The position numbers and the translations under genes are program-made. 64,000 nucleotides of DNA, from assembly GCA_958296195.1 (NCBI GenBank), contig OY282455.1:930001-994000 (forward strand), read 5' to 3'. Source of the DNA: an uncultured Pseudomonadales bacterium (GTDB lineage Bacteria > Pseudomonadota > Gammaproteobacteria > Pseudomonadales > Azotimanducaceae). This document shows positions 57,540-64,000 of this stretch, one piece after another (position 1 is the first letter of the stretch; each line of letters starts with the position of its first letter). The notes under the pieces were generated by a model, which worked only from the letters and a program-made list of their open reading frames with translations, did not search any database and was not told the DNA's origin.

Positions 57540-57548
57540 ATACCCGCC

Positions 57549-57881
57549 ATGGATAACTTACCTCTGACGGCTCGAACGCTGCGCGACGCACGGCGGCGCA
57601 GCGGCCTGTCCCTGCGGGCGGCGGCCAAACGGGCGCACACCTCGCACTCATCGCTGTCGGCCTACGAACACGGCAGCAAGGTCCCTTCTCTGGACACCTT
57701 CTCCCGCATTTTGGAAGCCTTGGGCTTCGCCGTCAGGATTGAGCTGGAGCCCCGCATACGCGAACGCGACGGCATGGACCGAGGCCAGGAGCTGGTGGAA
57801 GTGTTGCAACTTGCAGAGCAGTTCCCGGCAAGACAAGAACCGCCGATGCAGTTCCTCGCCATTTTGGGACGCAAGGGTTGA
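57549..57881 (+). CDS. XRE-family HTH regulator, probable antitoxin
   Basis: 110 aa. The N-terminal helix-turn-helix reads ARTLRDARRRSGLSLRAAAK followed by SHSSLSAYEHGSKVPSLDT, a standard XRE domain. The C-terminal about 45 residues are variable. It is followed after 28 bases by a nucleotidyltransferase-like gene, an arrangement typical of an antitoxin-toxin operon, and a palindrome just upstream suggests autorepression. Confidence 0.85.
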   Translation: MDNLPLTARTLRDARRRSGLSLRAAAKRAHTSHSSLSAYEHGSKVPSLDTFSRILEALGFAVRIELEPRIRERDGMDRGQELVEVLQLAEQFPARQEPPMQFLAILGRKG

Positions 57882-57909
57882 TCTTGGCGGCAAGCATTGA
57901 GGAGCCCAT

Positions 57910-58494
57910 TTGAACTTGGTCGAAAAAATCTTCGCCCTGCATGACAGTTTGCAAACGGCGGGCCTGCCCCACGCTTTCGGCGGTGCGCTGGCGTTGGCTT
58001 GGTGCGTACGTCAGGCTCGTGGCACCATCGACATTGACGTAAACGTTTTCGTTGAAGCTGACCCGACTGGAGCGCAAGCCTTGGTGGCTGCATTGCCTAG
58101 CGGCGTTCAAGTCGGCACCAAGGACATGCGGGCGCTAAACAAGGAGGGCCAAGCTAGGTTGTCGTGGCAAGGCACGTCCATCGACGTATTCCTCAGCACC
58201 ACGGACATCCATGCCGGGGCCGCTAAGTGTACTAGCTGGGAGACGTTCGCCGGCCGCCGCCTGCCGTTCCTCTCGTGCTTTTACGTCGCGGTGTTCAAAG
58301 CCTTCTTCAACCGCACGAAGGATTGGGCCGACCTTGAAGCCATGCGTGACGCAGGCACCCTCGACATAGACGCCGTTAAGGCGGTCCTAGTTCATTATCT
58401 AGGCGAACCAGATGAGCGCACTGACCGGCTGATGTTGCTGAATGAGGCGCAGCCATCAAGGAGCTGCTTGATAAAACCTACTACATCGGCCTGA
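57910..58494 (+). CDS. Nucleotidyltransferase-like protein (AbiEii/DUF6036-like), probable toxin
   Basis: 194 aa. The N-terminal segment FGGALALAWCVRQARGTIDI followed by DVNVFVE matches the G-G/S ... R-x-T-x-D-I-D core of nucleotidyltransferases of the AbiEii group, with metal-binding Asp residues in the TIDIDV motif. GT-type toxins of this group transfer nucleotides to tRNA or proteins. It pairs with the XRE gene upstream. Its last about 12 residues overlap a fragment of another toxin gene on the opposite strand (from 58448), so the natural C-terminus may have been replaced at a recombination junction. Confidence 0.75.
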   Translation: MNLVEKIFALHDSLQTAGLPHAFGGALALAWCVRQARGTIDIDVNVFVEADPTGAQALVAALPSGVQVGTKDMRALNKEGQARLSWQGTSIDVFLSTTDIHAGAAKCTSWETFAGRRLPFLSCFYVAVFKAFFNRTKDWADLEAMRDAGTLDIDAVKAVLVHYLGEPDERTDRLMLLNEAQPSRSCLIKPTTSA

Positions 58495-58590
58495 ATGTCG
58501 TCGTCGGGCGCACCCTTGATGAGCGTTGCCACCCGGTGAGGGCCAAGGCTGTCGCGATTAAGGAAATCCTCCGTCAAGATGCGCAGCGCC
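58448..58590 (-). pseudogene. C-terminal fragment of an AbiEii-type toxin gene
   Basis: The translated fragment (ALRILTEDFLNRDSLGPHRV, then DDDIQADVVGFIKQLLDGCA) matches the last about 50 residues of the intact toxin at 61260-62099 with few differences. The rest of the gene is missing. It belongs to the decayed duplicate of the AbiE module. Confidence 0.85.
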
Positions 58591-58606
58591 TTCCTTTTCC
58601 GTTTTT

Positions 58607-58632
58607 CATTTGGATTCTCCAATTCGTTTTGT
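58607..58632. repeat. Direct repeat bounding the LRAT cassette, copy 1
   Basis: CATTTGGATTCTCCAATTCG TTTTGT recurs at 59446-59471 with one change. The pair delimits an 840-base segment carrying the LRAT-like and 73-residue genes. Confidence 0.8.
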
Positions 58633-58657
58633 CGTGGACGCTAGGCTTGCGCAAGAG

Positions 58658-59209
58658 TCAATCGACTACGCTTCCCCGCTTCTCGAATGCCCAAGGCCGC
58701 CAATAGTCATAGCCTAGGCTTTCTTTTGCGATTTTCGCTAACGCCAAGAGAGTGAAAACGCCAATTCCCGAAAAAAGATACTTATCGGGTCGAAAATCGC
58801 CCGTCAGACATCCGGAAGTGAACATGTGGCAGTTGTTGTTTCGCACGTTGTACCCATGTTGATGATAGATCATGCCAGCCCTATGCAGCGCTCGCTCGGC
58901 CGCCTTCGGGCTGCCGACGGGAGACTTGCCTTTGCAGGAGACATACACGGTTTTGCCCTTATCCATTCCGGTCGTAAAATGCTCCGGGCTTCCTTTCTTA
59001 AACTCTCCACTTCTCGAAAGCCAAACTATGGAGCCTTCCCCAACGTAGATGCCGGAATGCTCGGCAACCTTCAGAAGATCACAAAACACAACGCTACCCA
59101 CATGGGGCTCGTCAACCGGATGGCTCTCCCGTATTTTCAGAAGCACTCTTATGAGCTTGCGAGCGACAAACGGGAACGCCAATAATACTATTCGCCAAAC
59201 ATTTAGCAC
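58658..59209 (-). CDS. LRAT/NlpC-P60-like (permuted papain fold) protein
   Basis: 183 aa. An N-terminal hydrophobic segment (VWRIVLLAFPFVARKLIRVL) may be a membrane anchor. The catalytic pattern of the LRAT/H-rev107 branch follows: His in AEHSGIYVGEGSIVWLSR and Cys in NNNCHMFTSGCLTG, with the stretch between of usual length. Such enzymes are acyltransferases or lipid hydrolases; bacterial members are uncharacterised. It shares a cassette with a 73-residue gene, bounded by direct repeats, inserted in the decayed AbiE copy. The C-terminus has another hydrophobic helix. Confidence 0.75.
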   Translation of the reverse strand: MLNVWRIVLLAFPFVARKLIRVLLKIRESHPVDEPHVGSVVFCDLLKVAEHSGIYVGEGSIVWLSRSGEFKKGSPEHFTTGMDKGKTVYVSCKGKSPVGSPKAAERALHRAGMIYHQHGYNVRNNNCHMFTSGCLTGDFRPDKYLFSGIGVFTLLALAKIAKESLGYDYWRPWAFEKRGSVVD

Positions 59210-59226
59210 ATCACCCTCCCTTTATA

Positions 59227-59448
59227 TCAGCGCAAAGGCGGTTTCGTTCCAGCCGCATCATGGGCCTTCAATTCCGCCAAGGAGGGAAATTGCGTAGTTG
59301 CAGGCATGTTAAGCGCATATTCCATTCCACGCCTGAAATGTTCTACCAAAAGCAATTGCATTTCACCTTCGGAAGCGTCGGGGTACTCCTTCCGAAAGCG
59401 TTGTTCAACACTCCGAAAATGTCTTTGGATTTCGTTTCCTTCGCTCAT
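59227..59448 (-). CDS. Small hypothetical protein, 73 aa
   Basis: A helical, charged protein (MSEGNEIQRHFRSVEQRFRK ... MQLLLVEHFRRGMEYAL) with no recognised domain. It starts within the direct repeat at 59446-59471 and lies 17 bases upstream of the LRAT-like gene on the same strand, so the two are probably co-expressed. Confidence 0.6.
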   Translation of the reverse strand: MSEGNEIQRHFRSVEQRFRKEYPDASEGEMQLLLVEHFRRGMEYALNMPATTQFPSLAELKAHDAAGTKPPLR

Positions 59449-59471
59449 TTGGATTCTCTAATTCGTTTTGT
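59446..59471. repeat. Direct repeat bounding the LRAT cassette, copy 2
   Basis: CATTTGGATTCTCTAATTCG TTTTGT; see copy at 58607-58632. The start codon of the 73-residue gene is the first three bases. Confidence 0.8.
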
Positions 59472-60054
59472 GGTAGGGCTGGCTCGTCAGCAGCATGACG
59501 CCCCGTTTGACATGCTGTGCCCACCGGCTCCATTGCCGGTGCGTGAAGCGTTCGGTTGAATGCATGAGCAGCCACCTGGCGATGCGAGAGCTCTTTGGCG
59601 CGAACGCCGAAGCCGGCCGACCGCGCCGTTTGTATTTATTAGGTTTGCCGTCCATCAGGATTTTGAGCCCCTGGGCATAGATCCGTGCGTTGCCCGAAAG
59701 GTCCAGCTATCCAACGTCTCGCTCCGCGCAGAGCCGGCGGCCGATCTCACCTATAAACGGCGTCACTACCAACGGGACAATTACGGAACCGAGGGGAAGG
59801 GCAGCCACACCATCATCGTGGCGGTTTCTTTCCATTTCCGCGACGCAGCGGCGAACCTGTTCGAGAGCCGTGGCAACCAATCCCGGCGACCCATCACTTT
59901 TCCACTCCACCACGAAGAGGAAGGGGCCCGCCTGCAGCAGGGCATCCACCGAGCTGCCCGGCTGCAAAGGGAGTTTTTGGCAGCCCGTGTCAGTCAGTTT
60001 GGCAAGACGCTCGATGGTCTCGCAGATCGGTTCTTGTTCGGTGGGTGCTTTCAT
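59458..60054 (-). pseudogene. Decayed copy of the AbiEi-type antitoxin gene
   Basis: It matches the intact antitoxin (62092-63180) from MKAPTEQE through CAERDVG, where the Trp codon has become a TAG stop (near 59707). The same frame then resumes (LDLSGNARIYAQGLKI) through RFTHRQ, after which unrelated sequence begins at the LRAT-cassette junction. Nonsense mutation plus truncation make it non-functional. Confidence 0.9.
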
Positions 60055-60075
60055 CGATTGATGTGTGTAACAGGG

Positions 60076-60093
60076 TTTGACCAATCGGTCAAG
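60076..60093. promoter_or_regulatory. Decayed AbiE-type operator (duplicate copy)
   Basis: TTTGACC-AATC-GGTCAAG, the counterpart of the perfect palindrome at 63201-63218, with one arm base changed. Confidence 0.5.
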
Positions 60094-60147
60094 CTGAGTT
60101 TTTTAGTCAATTCCCTTCGCCCATGAGGCTAACGCCCTTTCTCGATT

Positions 60148-60357
60148 TCATTGATGACCACCACCGTCGTGTGCGGTGCCAACGCCTCGCGGATCAACCC
60201 TAGATTCTGGGAAAGCCGCACAAAAAGGCTTGGTCGTGCAGGCTGTATGTCGGAAAATCGCCCAATTGCCGCCGGACCGGTGCTGATTGGTGTTGGAGTT
60301 GTCGATCATCAAGACGACATTGGCGGCGAAGGTGTCCATTTGAGCCAAAAATCGGTG
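60148..60357 (-). pseudogene. C-terminal fragment of an unknown gene, duplicate copy
   Basis: The frame HHRFLAQMDTFAANVVLMID followed by NSNTNQH matches 63254-63463 but is shifted after TTKPF by one extra A in an A-run near 60217. The style resembles the C-terminus of zeta-toxin-like kinases, a weak guess. It is part of the segmental duplication. Confidence 0.4.
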
Positions 60358-61113
60358 ATGCGCTTGCCCCGCATGGAAACCGCTTGCTTGGACGACATCG
60401 GCGGGCGCGAAGATCAGCAGGATCGTGTGCAGGTTATCGAAGGCGGCGGCGGTGCTCAACTGCTGGTCCTCGCCGACGGCATGGGCGGCCATGAGGGTGG
60501 CGCTTTGGCGGCGCAAGCGGTCATTGATGCGGCGTCTGATGAGTTCCAAACGCTTGGTGGCGCCCTAGCTAGCGACCCCGCCGGCCTGTTGGCCCGCGTG
60601 GTGGCCGGTGCCCATGAGCGCATCAACGCCTTGGGCGCCGAACGGGGCTTGAACCCGCACAGCACCTGTGTGCTGCTCTACATCGACCCCGTTGCCACCG
60701 CTTGGGCGCACGTTGGGGACAGCCGCTTGCACCGCTTCGCCGATGGCCACCTTGCCGAGCGCACGATTGACCATTCCATCGTCGAGTTGATGCGCCTGCA
60801 AGGTCGAATCACTGAGGAGGAGATGAAAACCCATCCCGACAAGAACCGGCTGTACGAGGCCCTTGGCGGCGAGCAGCCGCCGCAAGCTGAGATCAGCGGC
60901 AAGGAGAGTGCGGTTGGGGACGGCTTCCTGCTGGCCAGTGACGGCGTCTGGGAGAACGTGGCGGACGCCGACTTGGAAGCCGTGCTCCAAGCGGAGGACC
61001 TTGCCGAAGCGCTGCGGCACCTGATCGAACATGCCAAGGCACATGGCGGGCCGAAGTGCGACAACCTGTCCGCCGCCGCGGCCCGCCGTCGTGGGGGTGC
61101 AGGACTTCTTTGA
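60358..61113 (+). CDS. PP2C-family serine/threonine phosphatase
   Basis: 251 aa from ATG 60358; the frame is open further upstream, but that part lies in a duplicated segment read on the other strand. PP2C motifs: GREDQQDRV (in place of the usual NEDA-type motif), LVLADGMGGHEGGALAA, HVGDSRLHRF, LLASDGVWENV and a final CDNLSA. These hold the metal-binding aspartates. It probably dephosphorylates proteins in partnership with a serine/threonine kinase; only a small fragment of such a kinase remains just downstream. No membrane segment is visible. Confidence 0.85.
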   Translation: MRLPRMETACLDDIGGREDQQDRVQVIEGGGGAQLLVLADGMGGHEGGALAAQAVIDAASDEFQTLGGALASDPAGLLARVVAGAHERINALGAERGLNPHSTCVLLYIDPVATAWAHVGDSRLHRFADGHLAERTIDHSIVELMRLQGRITEEEMKTHPDKNRLYEALGGEQPPQAEISGKESAVGDGFLLASDGVWENVADADLEAVLQAEDLAEALRHLIEHAKAHGGPKCDNLSAAAARRRGGAGLL

Positions 61114-61165
61114 GGCTAACAACACAGCCTACATTATGATGGAATACGGGGAAGGCACCTCCCGT
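61088..61165 (+). pseudogene. Remnant of a serine/threonine protein kinase gene
   Basis: In another frame overlapping the end of the phosphatase gene, VVGVQDFFEANNTAYIMMEY plus GEGTS is a clear piece of a eukaryotic-type kinase N-lobe and hinge. Nothing of the kinase remains on either side, so most of the gene was deleted. Confidence 0.6.
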
Positions 61166-61259
61166 CAGCCTATGGCCTTAACTTTCGTTCCATTCGCCGC
61201 GCTGGCTGCGGCGAAGCAGGAGTAGCAAGGGCCGGCGTATTGGTTCTCGTAGCGCACAA

Positions 61260-62099
61260 TTAGGCGCAGCCATCAAGGAGCTGCTTGATAAAACCTACTA
61301 CATCGGCTTGAATGTCGTCGTCGGGCGCATCCTTGATGAACGCTGCCACCCGGCGCGGGCCAAGGCTGTCGCGGTCAAGGAAGTCCTCCGTCAAGATGCG
61401 CAACGCCTTCCTTGCTTGGAAATCCTCTAGCAGTGGCTTCAGTCGGGAAGTTACATCGGCAGGGCTGCTTCCGTAGTGTTTCACGACGTAGTACAGGTCG
61501 TATGCGTCCTTGTTCTCACCACGGTCTCGAAACGCAAGAGCCTTCAGAACGACGTAAGCACCTGGCCCACAAACCCATATCGACCTAGTTGCCTGTTCCC
61601 CGGCAATGGTTCTGCCTGAAATACTGACTGCCTCACGATCTTGGAAAGCAAGATGCAGGCCCGGCGTAATGATTGCTGCAAAGTCCGATTCGATGTTGCG
61701 CAGCCTGCCGCCCTCATCGTCCGGCAGGCTTGGCTGGATAAGAAAATCCACGGGTACCTTGTGTCGCCCGCTAGTTCGCCAACGTTGGCGGGTTGGATTG
61801 TTTTGGTCATTGAAATCCGGCACGAACTGGGCGCGGCGCAGCCGCTCGGTGAGGGTTTGGTAGCGATCGCCATCCAGCATTGCCAAGCCAAGGCCGATGT
61901 CAAGATCTCTGGTCCCCGCATGGGAGGCTTCCGCCGACGAAGGGTCCCGCTCAATCAGCAGCGTTGGGACCAGACCGCCGACCACGACCAAATAGTCCAT
62001 CAGGTCGCCGAGTTTGGTGGCGACGTAAAGGCAGGTTTCCCGCACGAGGTCGGTGTAGCCGCCTGCATAGCCCTCGGCTGTGGTCGGTTTGCTAGTCAT
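61260..62099 (-). CDS. AbiEii-type nucleotidyltransferase toxin
   Basis: 279 aa from ATG 62099, overlapping the upstream antitoxin stop by 8 bases. It shows the nucleotidyltransferase pattern VVVGGLVPTLL followed after about 20 residues by TRDLDIGLGL, with the metal-binding Asp pair, and a helical C-terminal half. This fits type IV toxin-antitoxin toxins of the AbiEii family, although the chain is a little shorter than classical AbiEii. The pair is transcribed on the minus strand. A fragment of a paralogue survives at 58448-58590. Confidence 0.8.
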   Translation of the reverse strand: MTSKPTTAEGYAGGYTDLVRETCLYVATKLGDLMDYLVVVGGLVPTLLIERDPSSAEASHAGTRDLDIGLGLAMLDGDRYQTLTERLRRAQFVPDFNDQNNPTRQRWRTSGRHKVPVDFLIQPSLPDDEGGRLRNIESDFAAIITPGLHLAFQDREAVSISGRTIAGEQATRSIWVCGPGAYVVLKALAFRDRGENKDAYDLYYVVKHYGSSPADVTSRLKPLLEDFQARKALRILTEDFLDRDSLGPRRVAAFIKDAPDDDIQADVVGFIKQLLDGCA

Positions 62100-63180
62100 C
62101 GGTGTGCCATCGCAGATATTCGCTCCTGAGTTCCTGGGCAACGTCTTTGGCCCTTTCAGGATGCGCGTGAAGATCAAGATAGATCTGGACCGGATGAACG
62201 CAACGAATGCCGTTGTGGGTCGCGGCACCGTGAAACACGCCCGCGTCGTTTGGGGCGATGAACCAGACATTGGCGCCGCGGTCGTCCTCATGGAATGACA
62301 TTTCCGCGAGCAGGTCGGGGGAAATGGGCTGCTGGTGGTAGAGGCTGACGATTCGAAAGCCAGCGAAGTGGTTCAAGCTCCAAGCCGCTGCAAGGCCGGT
62401 GGCCGCGCAGGGGATGGAGGCTCTTTCCAGGTCCCTGCTCAACTGCCACAGCAGCGCTTCTCCGGAACGCGCCGGGATGTGCCCACGCAAGAAGCCGTGC
62501 TTTCTGAATTTGTAGTCATTGAGCCAAGCGTCAAGCAGCAGATTCGGGTCTGGGGCGCGAATGCGCAGTTCGTTGTCCCGGACGATCAGCCCGTCCTCCT
62601 CGAGTTTGCCGACTAGGCGGCTGGCGTGGCCTTCATCCATGCCGATGGCTTGGGCCACTTGGCGCTGCGTGAAGCATTCGGCTGGATGCATGAGCAGCCA
62701 CCTGGCGATGCGGGAGCTCTTCGGCGCAAACGCCGAAGCCGGCCGCCCAAGCCGTTTGTATTTGTTGGGCTTGCCGTCTATCAGGATTTTGAGCCCTTGC
62801 GCATAGATCCGTGCGTTGCCCGAAAGGTCCAGCCATCCAACGTCTCGCTCTGCGCAGAGCCGGCGGCCGGCCTCACCCATAAACGGCGTCACCACCAAAG
62901 GAACAATTATGGAACCGAAGGGAAGGGCAGCCACATCATCAGCATGGCGACTTCTTTCAATTTCCGCGACGAAGCGGCGAACCTGATCAAGAGCCGTGGT
63001 GACCAATCTCGGCGACCCATAACTTTTCCACTCCACCACGAAGAGGAAGGGGCCGGCCTGCAACAGGGCATCCACTGAGCTGCCCCGCCGCAAAGGGAGT
63101 TTTTGGCAGCCCGTGTCAGTCAGTTGGGCAAGACGCTCGATGGTCTCGCAGATCGCTTCTTGTTCGGTAGGTGCTTTCAT
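62092..63180 (-). CDS. AbiEi-type antitoxin/regulator with winged helix
   Basis: 362 aa. Residues 1-130 look like a restriction-endonuclease-like fold (DALLQAGPFLFVVEWKSYGS). A winged helix follows near 165-210 (FTQRQVAQAIGMDEGHASRL, then GKLEEDGLIV), and a C-terminal domain of about 150 residues is similar to other AbiEi-group proteins. The antitoxin precedes the toxin and overlaps it by 8 bases. A perfect palindrome (63201-63218) lies 21 bases upstream, the expected autoregulatory site. Whether the nuclease-like domain is active is unknown. Confidence 0.75.
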   Translation of the reverse strand: MKAPTEQEAICETIERLAQLTDTGCQKLPLRRGSSVDALLQAGPFLFVVEWKSYGSPRLVTTALDQVRRFVAEIERSRHADDVAALPFGSIIVPLVVTPFMGEAGRRLCAERDVGWLDLSGNARIYAQGLKILIDGKPNKYKRLGRPASAFAPKSSRIARWLLMHPAECFTQRQVAQAIGMDEGHASRLVGKLEEDGLIVRDNELRIRAPDPNLLLDAWLNDYKFRKHGFLRGHIPARSGEALLWQLSRDLERASIPCAATGLAAAWSLNHFAGFRIVSLYHQQPISPDLLAEMSFHEDDRGANVWFIAPNDAGVFHGAATHNGIRCVHPVQIYLDLHAHPERAKDVAQELRSEYLRWHTDD

Positions 63181-63200
63181 TGGTTGAATAAATAACAGGG

Positions 63201-63218
63201 TTTGACCAATCGGTCAAA
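63201..63218. promoter_or_regulatory. Palindromic operator of the AbiE-type module
   Basis: TTTGACC-AATC-GGTCAAA, perfect 7-base arms, 21 bases before the antitoxin start. AbiEi antitoxins are known to autoregulate through inverted repeats. Confidence 0.6.
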
Positions 63219-63253
63219 CTGAGTTTTTTAGTCAATTCCCTTCGCCCAAGAGA

Positions 63254-63463
63254 CTAACGCCCTTTCTGGATTTCATTGATGACCACCACCGTCTTGTGCG
63301 GCGCCAACGCCTCGCGGATCAACCCCAGATTCCGGGAAAGCCGCACAAAAGGCTTGGTCGTACAGGCTGTACGTTGGAAAATCGTCCAATTGCCGCCGGA
63401 CTGGTGCTGATTGGTGTTGGAGTTGTCAATCATCAAGACAAAATTAGCGGCGAAGGTGTCCAT
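63254..63463 (-). pseudogene. C-terminal fragment of an unknown gene
   Basis: 69 residues (MDTFAANFVLMIDNSNTNQH ... TTKPFVRLSRNLGLIREALA ... INEIQKGR) that look like the end of a longer protein; sequence upstream of the first Met is unrelated. A frameshifted duplicate is at 60148-60357. Possibly a zeta-toxin-like kinase C-terminus, weakly supported. From 63470 to 63790 I see no gene. Confidence 0.4.
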
Positions 63464-63793
63464 AGCAAACGGAAGAACCCGTCACGACGCCCATTGCCAC
63501 GAAATGACGCGATCATGGCGCCCGGTTGCCCCGCCGCGTTAGAATCGATGCGTGGACAGCGCACAATCAGTAACCAGCACGGCATCCGATGGGGCGGGCC
63601 AACGGATCGACCGGCAGGCGAGGGATTCCGGGCCCGGTCTATCGTCACCCGCGCTAGAGTTCCCCGGTTGCACACCCCAGCACCTCGGGCGCTCTGAACT
63701 GGAGACCTACGATGGCCCCAGGAGTTCTGGGATGCCCGCACCGCCCACCAAACGATCAAGCAGCCTTGGGCCCGCTCAACCAACTGGTGAGAT

Positions 63794-64000
63794 ATGCAAG
63801 CCAAGCCACAAATCGACAAGGTACTGTTTGGTGCCTCCGCCACACTGATTGCCGCCGCCTGCATTCCCATCGTCCTCGCGCCGGAGCGGGCATCGCAGGC
63901 CGTCACCGTCATTTATGATTTCATCGCCGGCAACTTTGGCCTGATCTACCAATGGATCACCCTGGCCGCGGCCGTGGTGCTGGGTGTGCTGGCGCTCGGC
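63794..64000 (+). CDS. BCCT-family transporter, N-terminal part (cut by window end)
   Basis: 69 residues from ATG 63794, open to the window end. The start (MQAKPQIDKVLFGASATLIA) and two hydrophobic helices separated by VTVIYDFIAGNFGLIYQWIT match the N-terminus of betaine/choline/carnitine transporters. These carry quaternary ammonium osmolytes, usually with Na+. Only the first two helices are visible, so the substrate cannot be judged. Confidence 0.75.
   Translation, partial: MQAKPQIDKVLFGASATLIAAACIPIVLAPERASQAVTVIYDFIAGNFGLIYQWITLAAAVVLGVLALG

Overview
The window looks like a GC-rich gammaproteobacterial chromosome with a core backbone broken up by accessory DNA. The best taxonomic evidence is the gene order recA-recX-alaS-lysC with mutS just upstream of recA, together with lptFG and a class I fumarase. 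I cannot name a genus.

Region by region. 0.3-4.6 kb: small accessory genes, including an AT-richer membrane protein, a frameshifted relic, an HNH-like protein and an SRAP protein. 4.66-9.75 kb: one very large single-chain type ISP restriction-modification enzyme, in line with the SRAP and HNH-like genes. 10.5-16 kb: a three-gene GTGA-coupled or closely spaced cassette. Its first protein fuses a ClpP-like protease domain to a VirD4/TraG-like ATPase, its second is unknown, and its third consists of five tandem domains resembling the DNA-binding (core-binding) domain of tyrosine recombinases, with no catalytic domain. 16.2-26.6 kb: a mosaic island around a tRNA-Ser(GCU), with repeated transposon ends, one apparently intact zinc-ribbon transposase, two decayed copies of it, a tandem repeat, a direct-repeat-flanked two-gene unit and several orphan genes. 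The right end of the intact element interrupts an MFS transporter gene.

26.6-33 kb returns to backbone: transporter remnant, SDR, truncated IclR regulator, lptF-lptG, EthD-like protein and fumarase. 33.1-41 kb holds a type I-G CRISPR effector operon (small novel ORF, cas3, csb3/cas8, csb1/cas7, csb2/cas5-cas6). No cas1, cas2, cas4 or CRISPR array is visible in the window. The Csb2 protein carries a complete phosphoribosyltransferase-like domain of about 280 residues inserted in frame; this is the most striking observation here. 41-48 kb: metabolic and transport genes (M19 dipeptidase, CoA transferase, GST, a substrate-binding protein with a Cache-HAMP membrane protein, an OFA-type MFS carrier). 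48.2-57.4 kb: lysC, alaS, a coiled-coil protein, recX, recA, mutS.

57.5-63.5 kb is a toxin-antitoxin and duplication zone: an XRE/nucleotidyltransferase pair with a palindromic operator, an intact AbiEi/AbiEii-type module with its own palindrome, and a decayed duplicate of that module interrupted by an LRAT-like gene cassette between direct repeats. A PP2C phosphatase followed by a kinase remnant is also present. The window ends inside a BCCT transporter gene. A 10-base motif, GTGCCATCAT, recurs in sense orientation upstream of several accessory genes and may mark shared regulation or shared origin.
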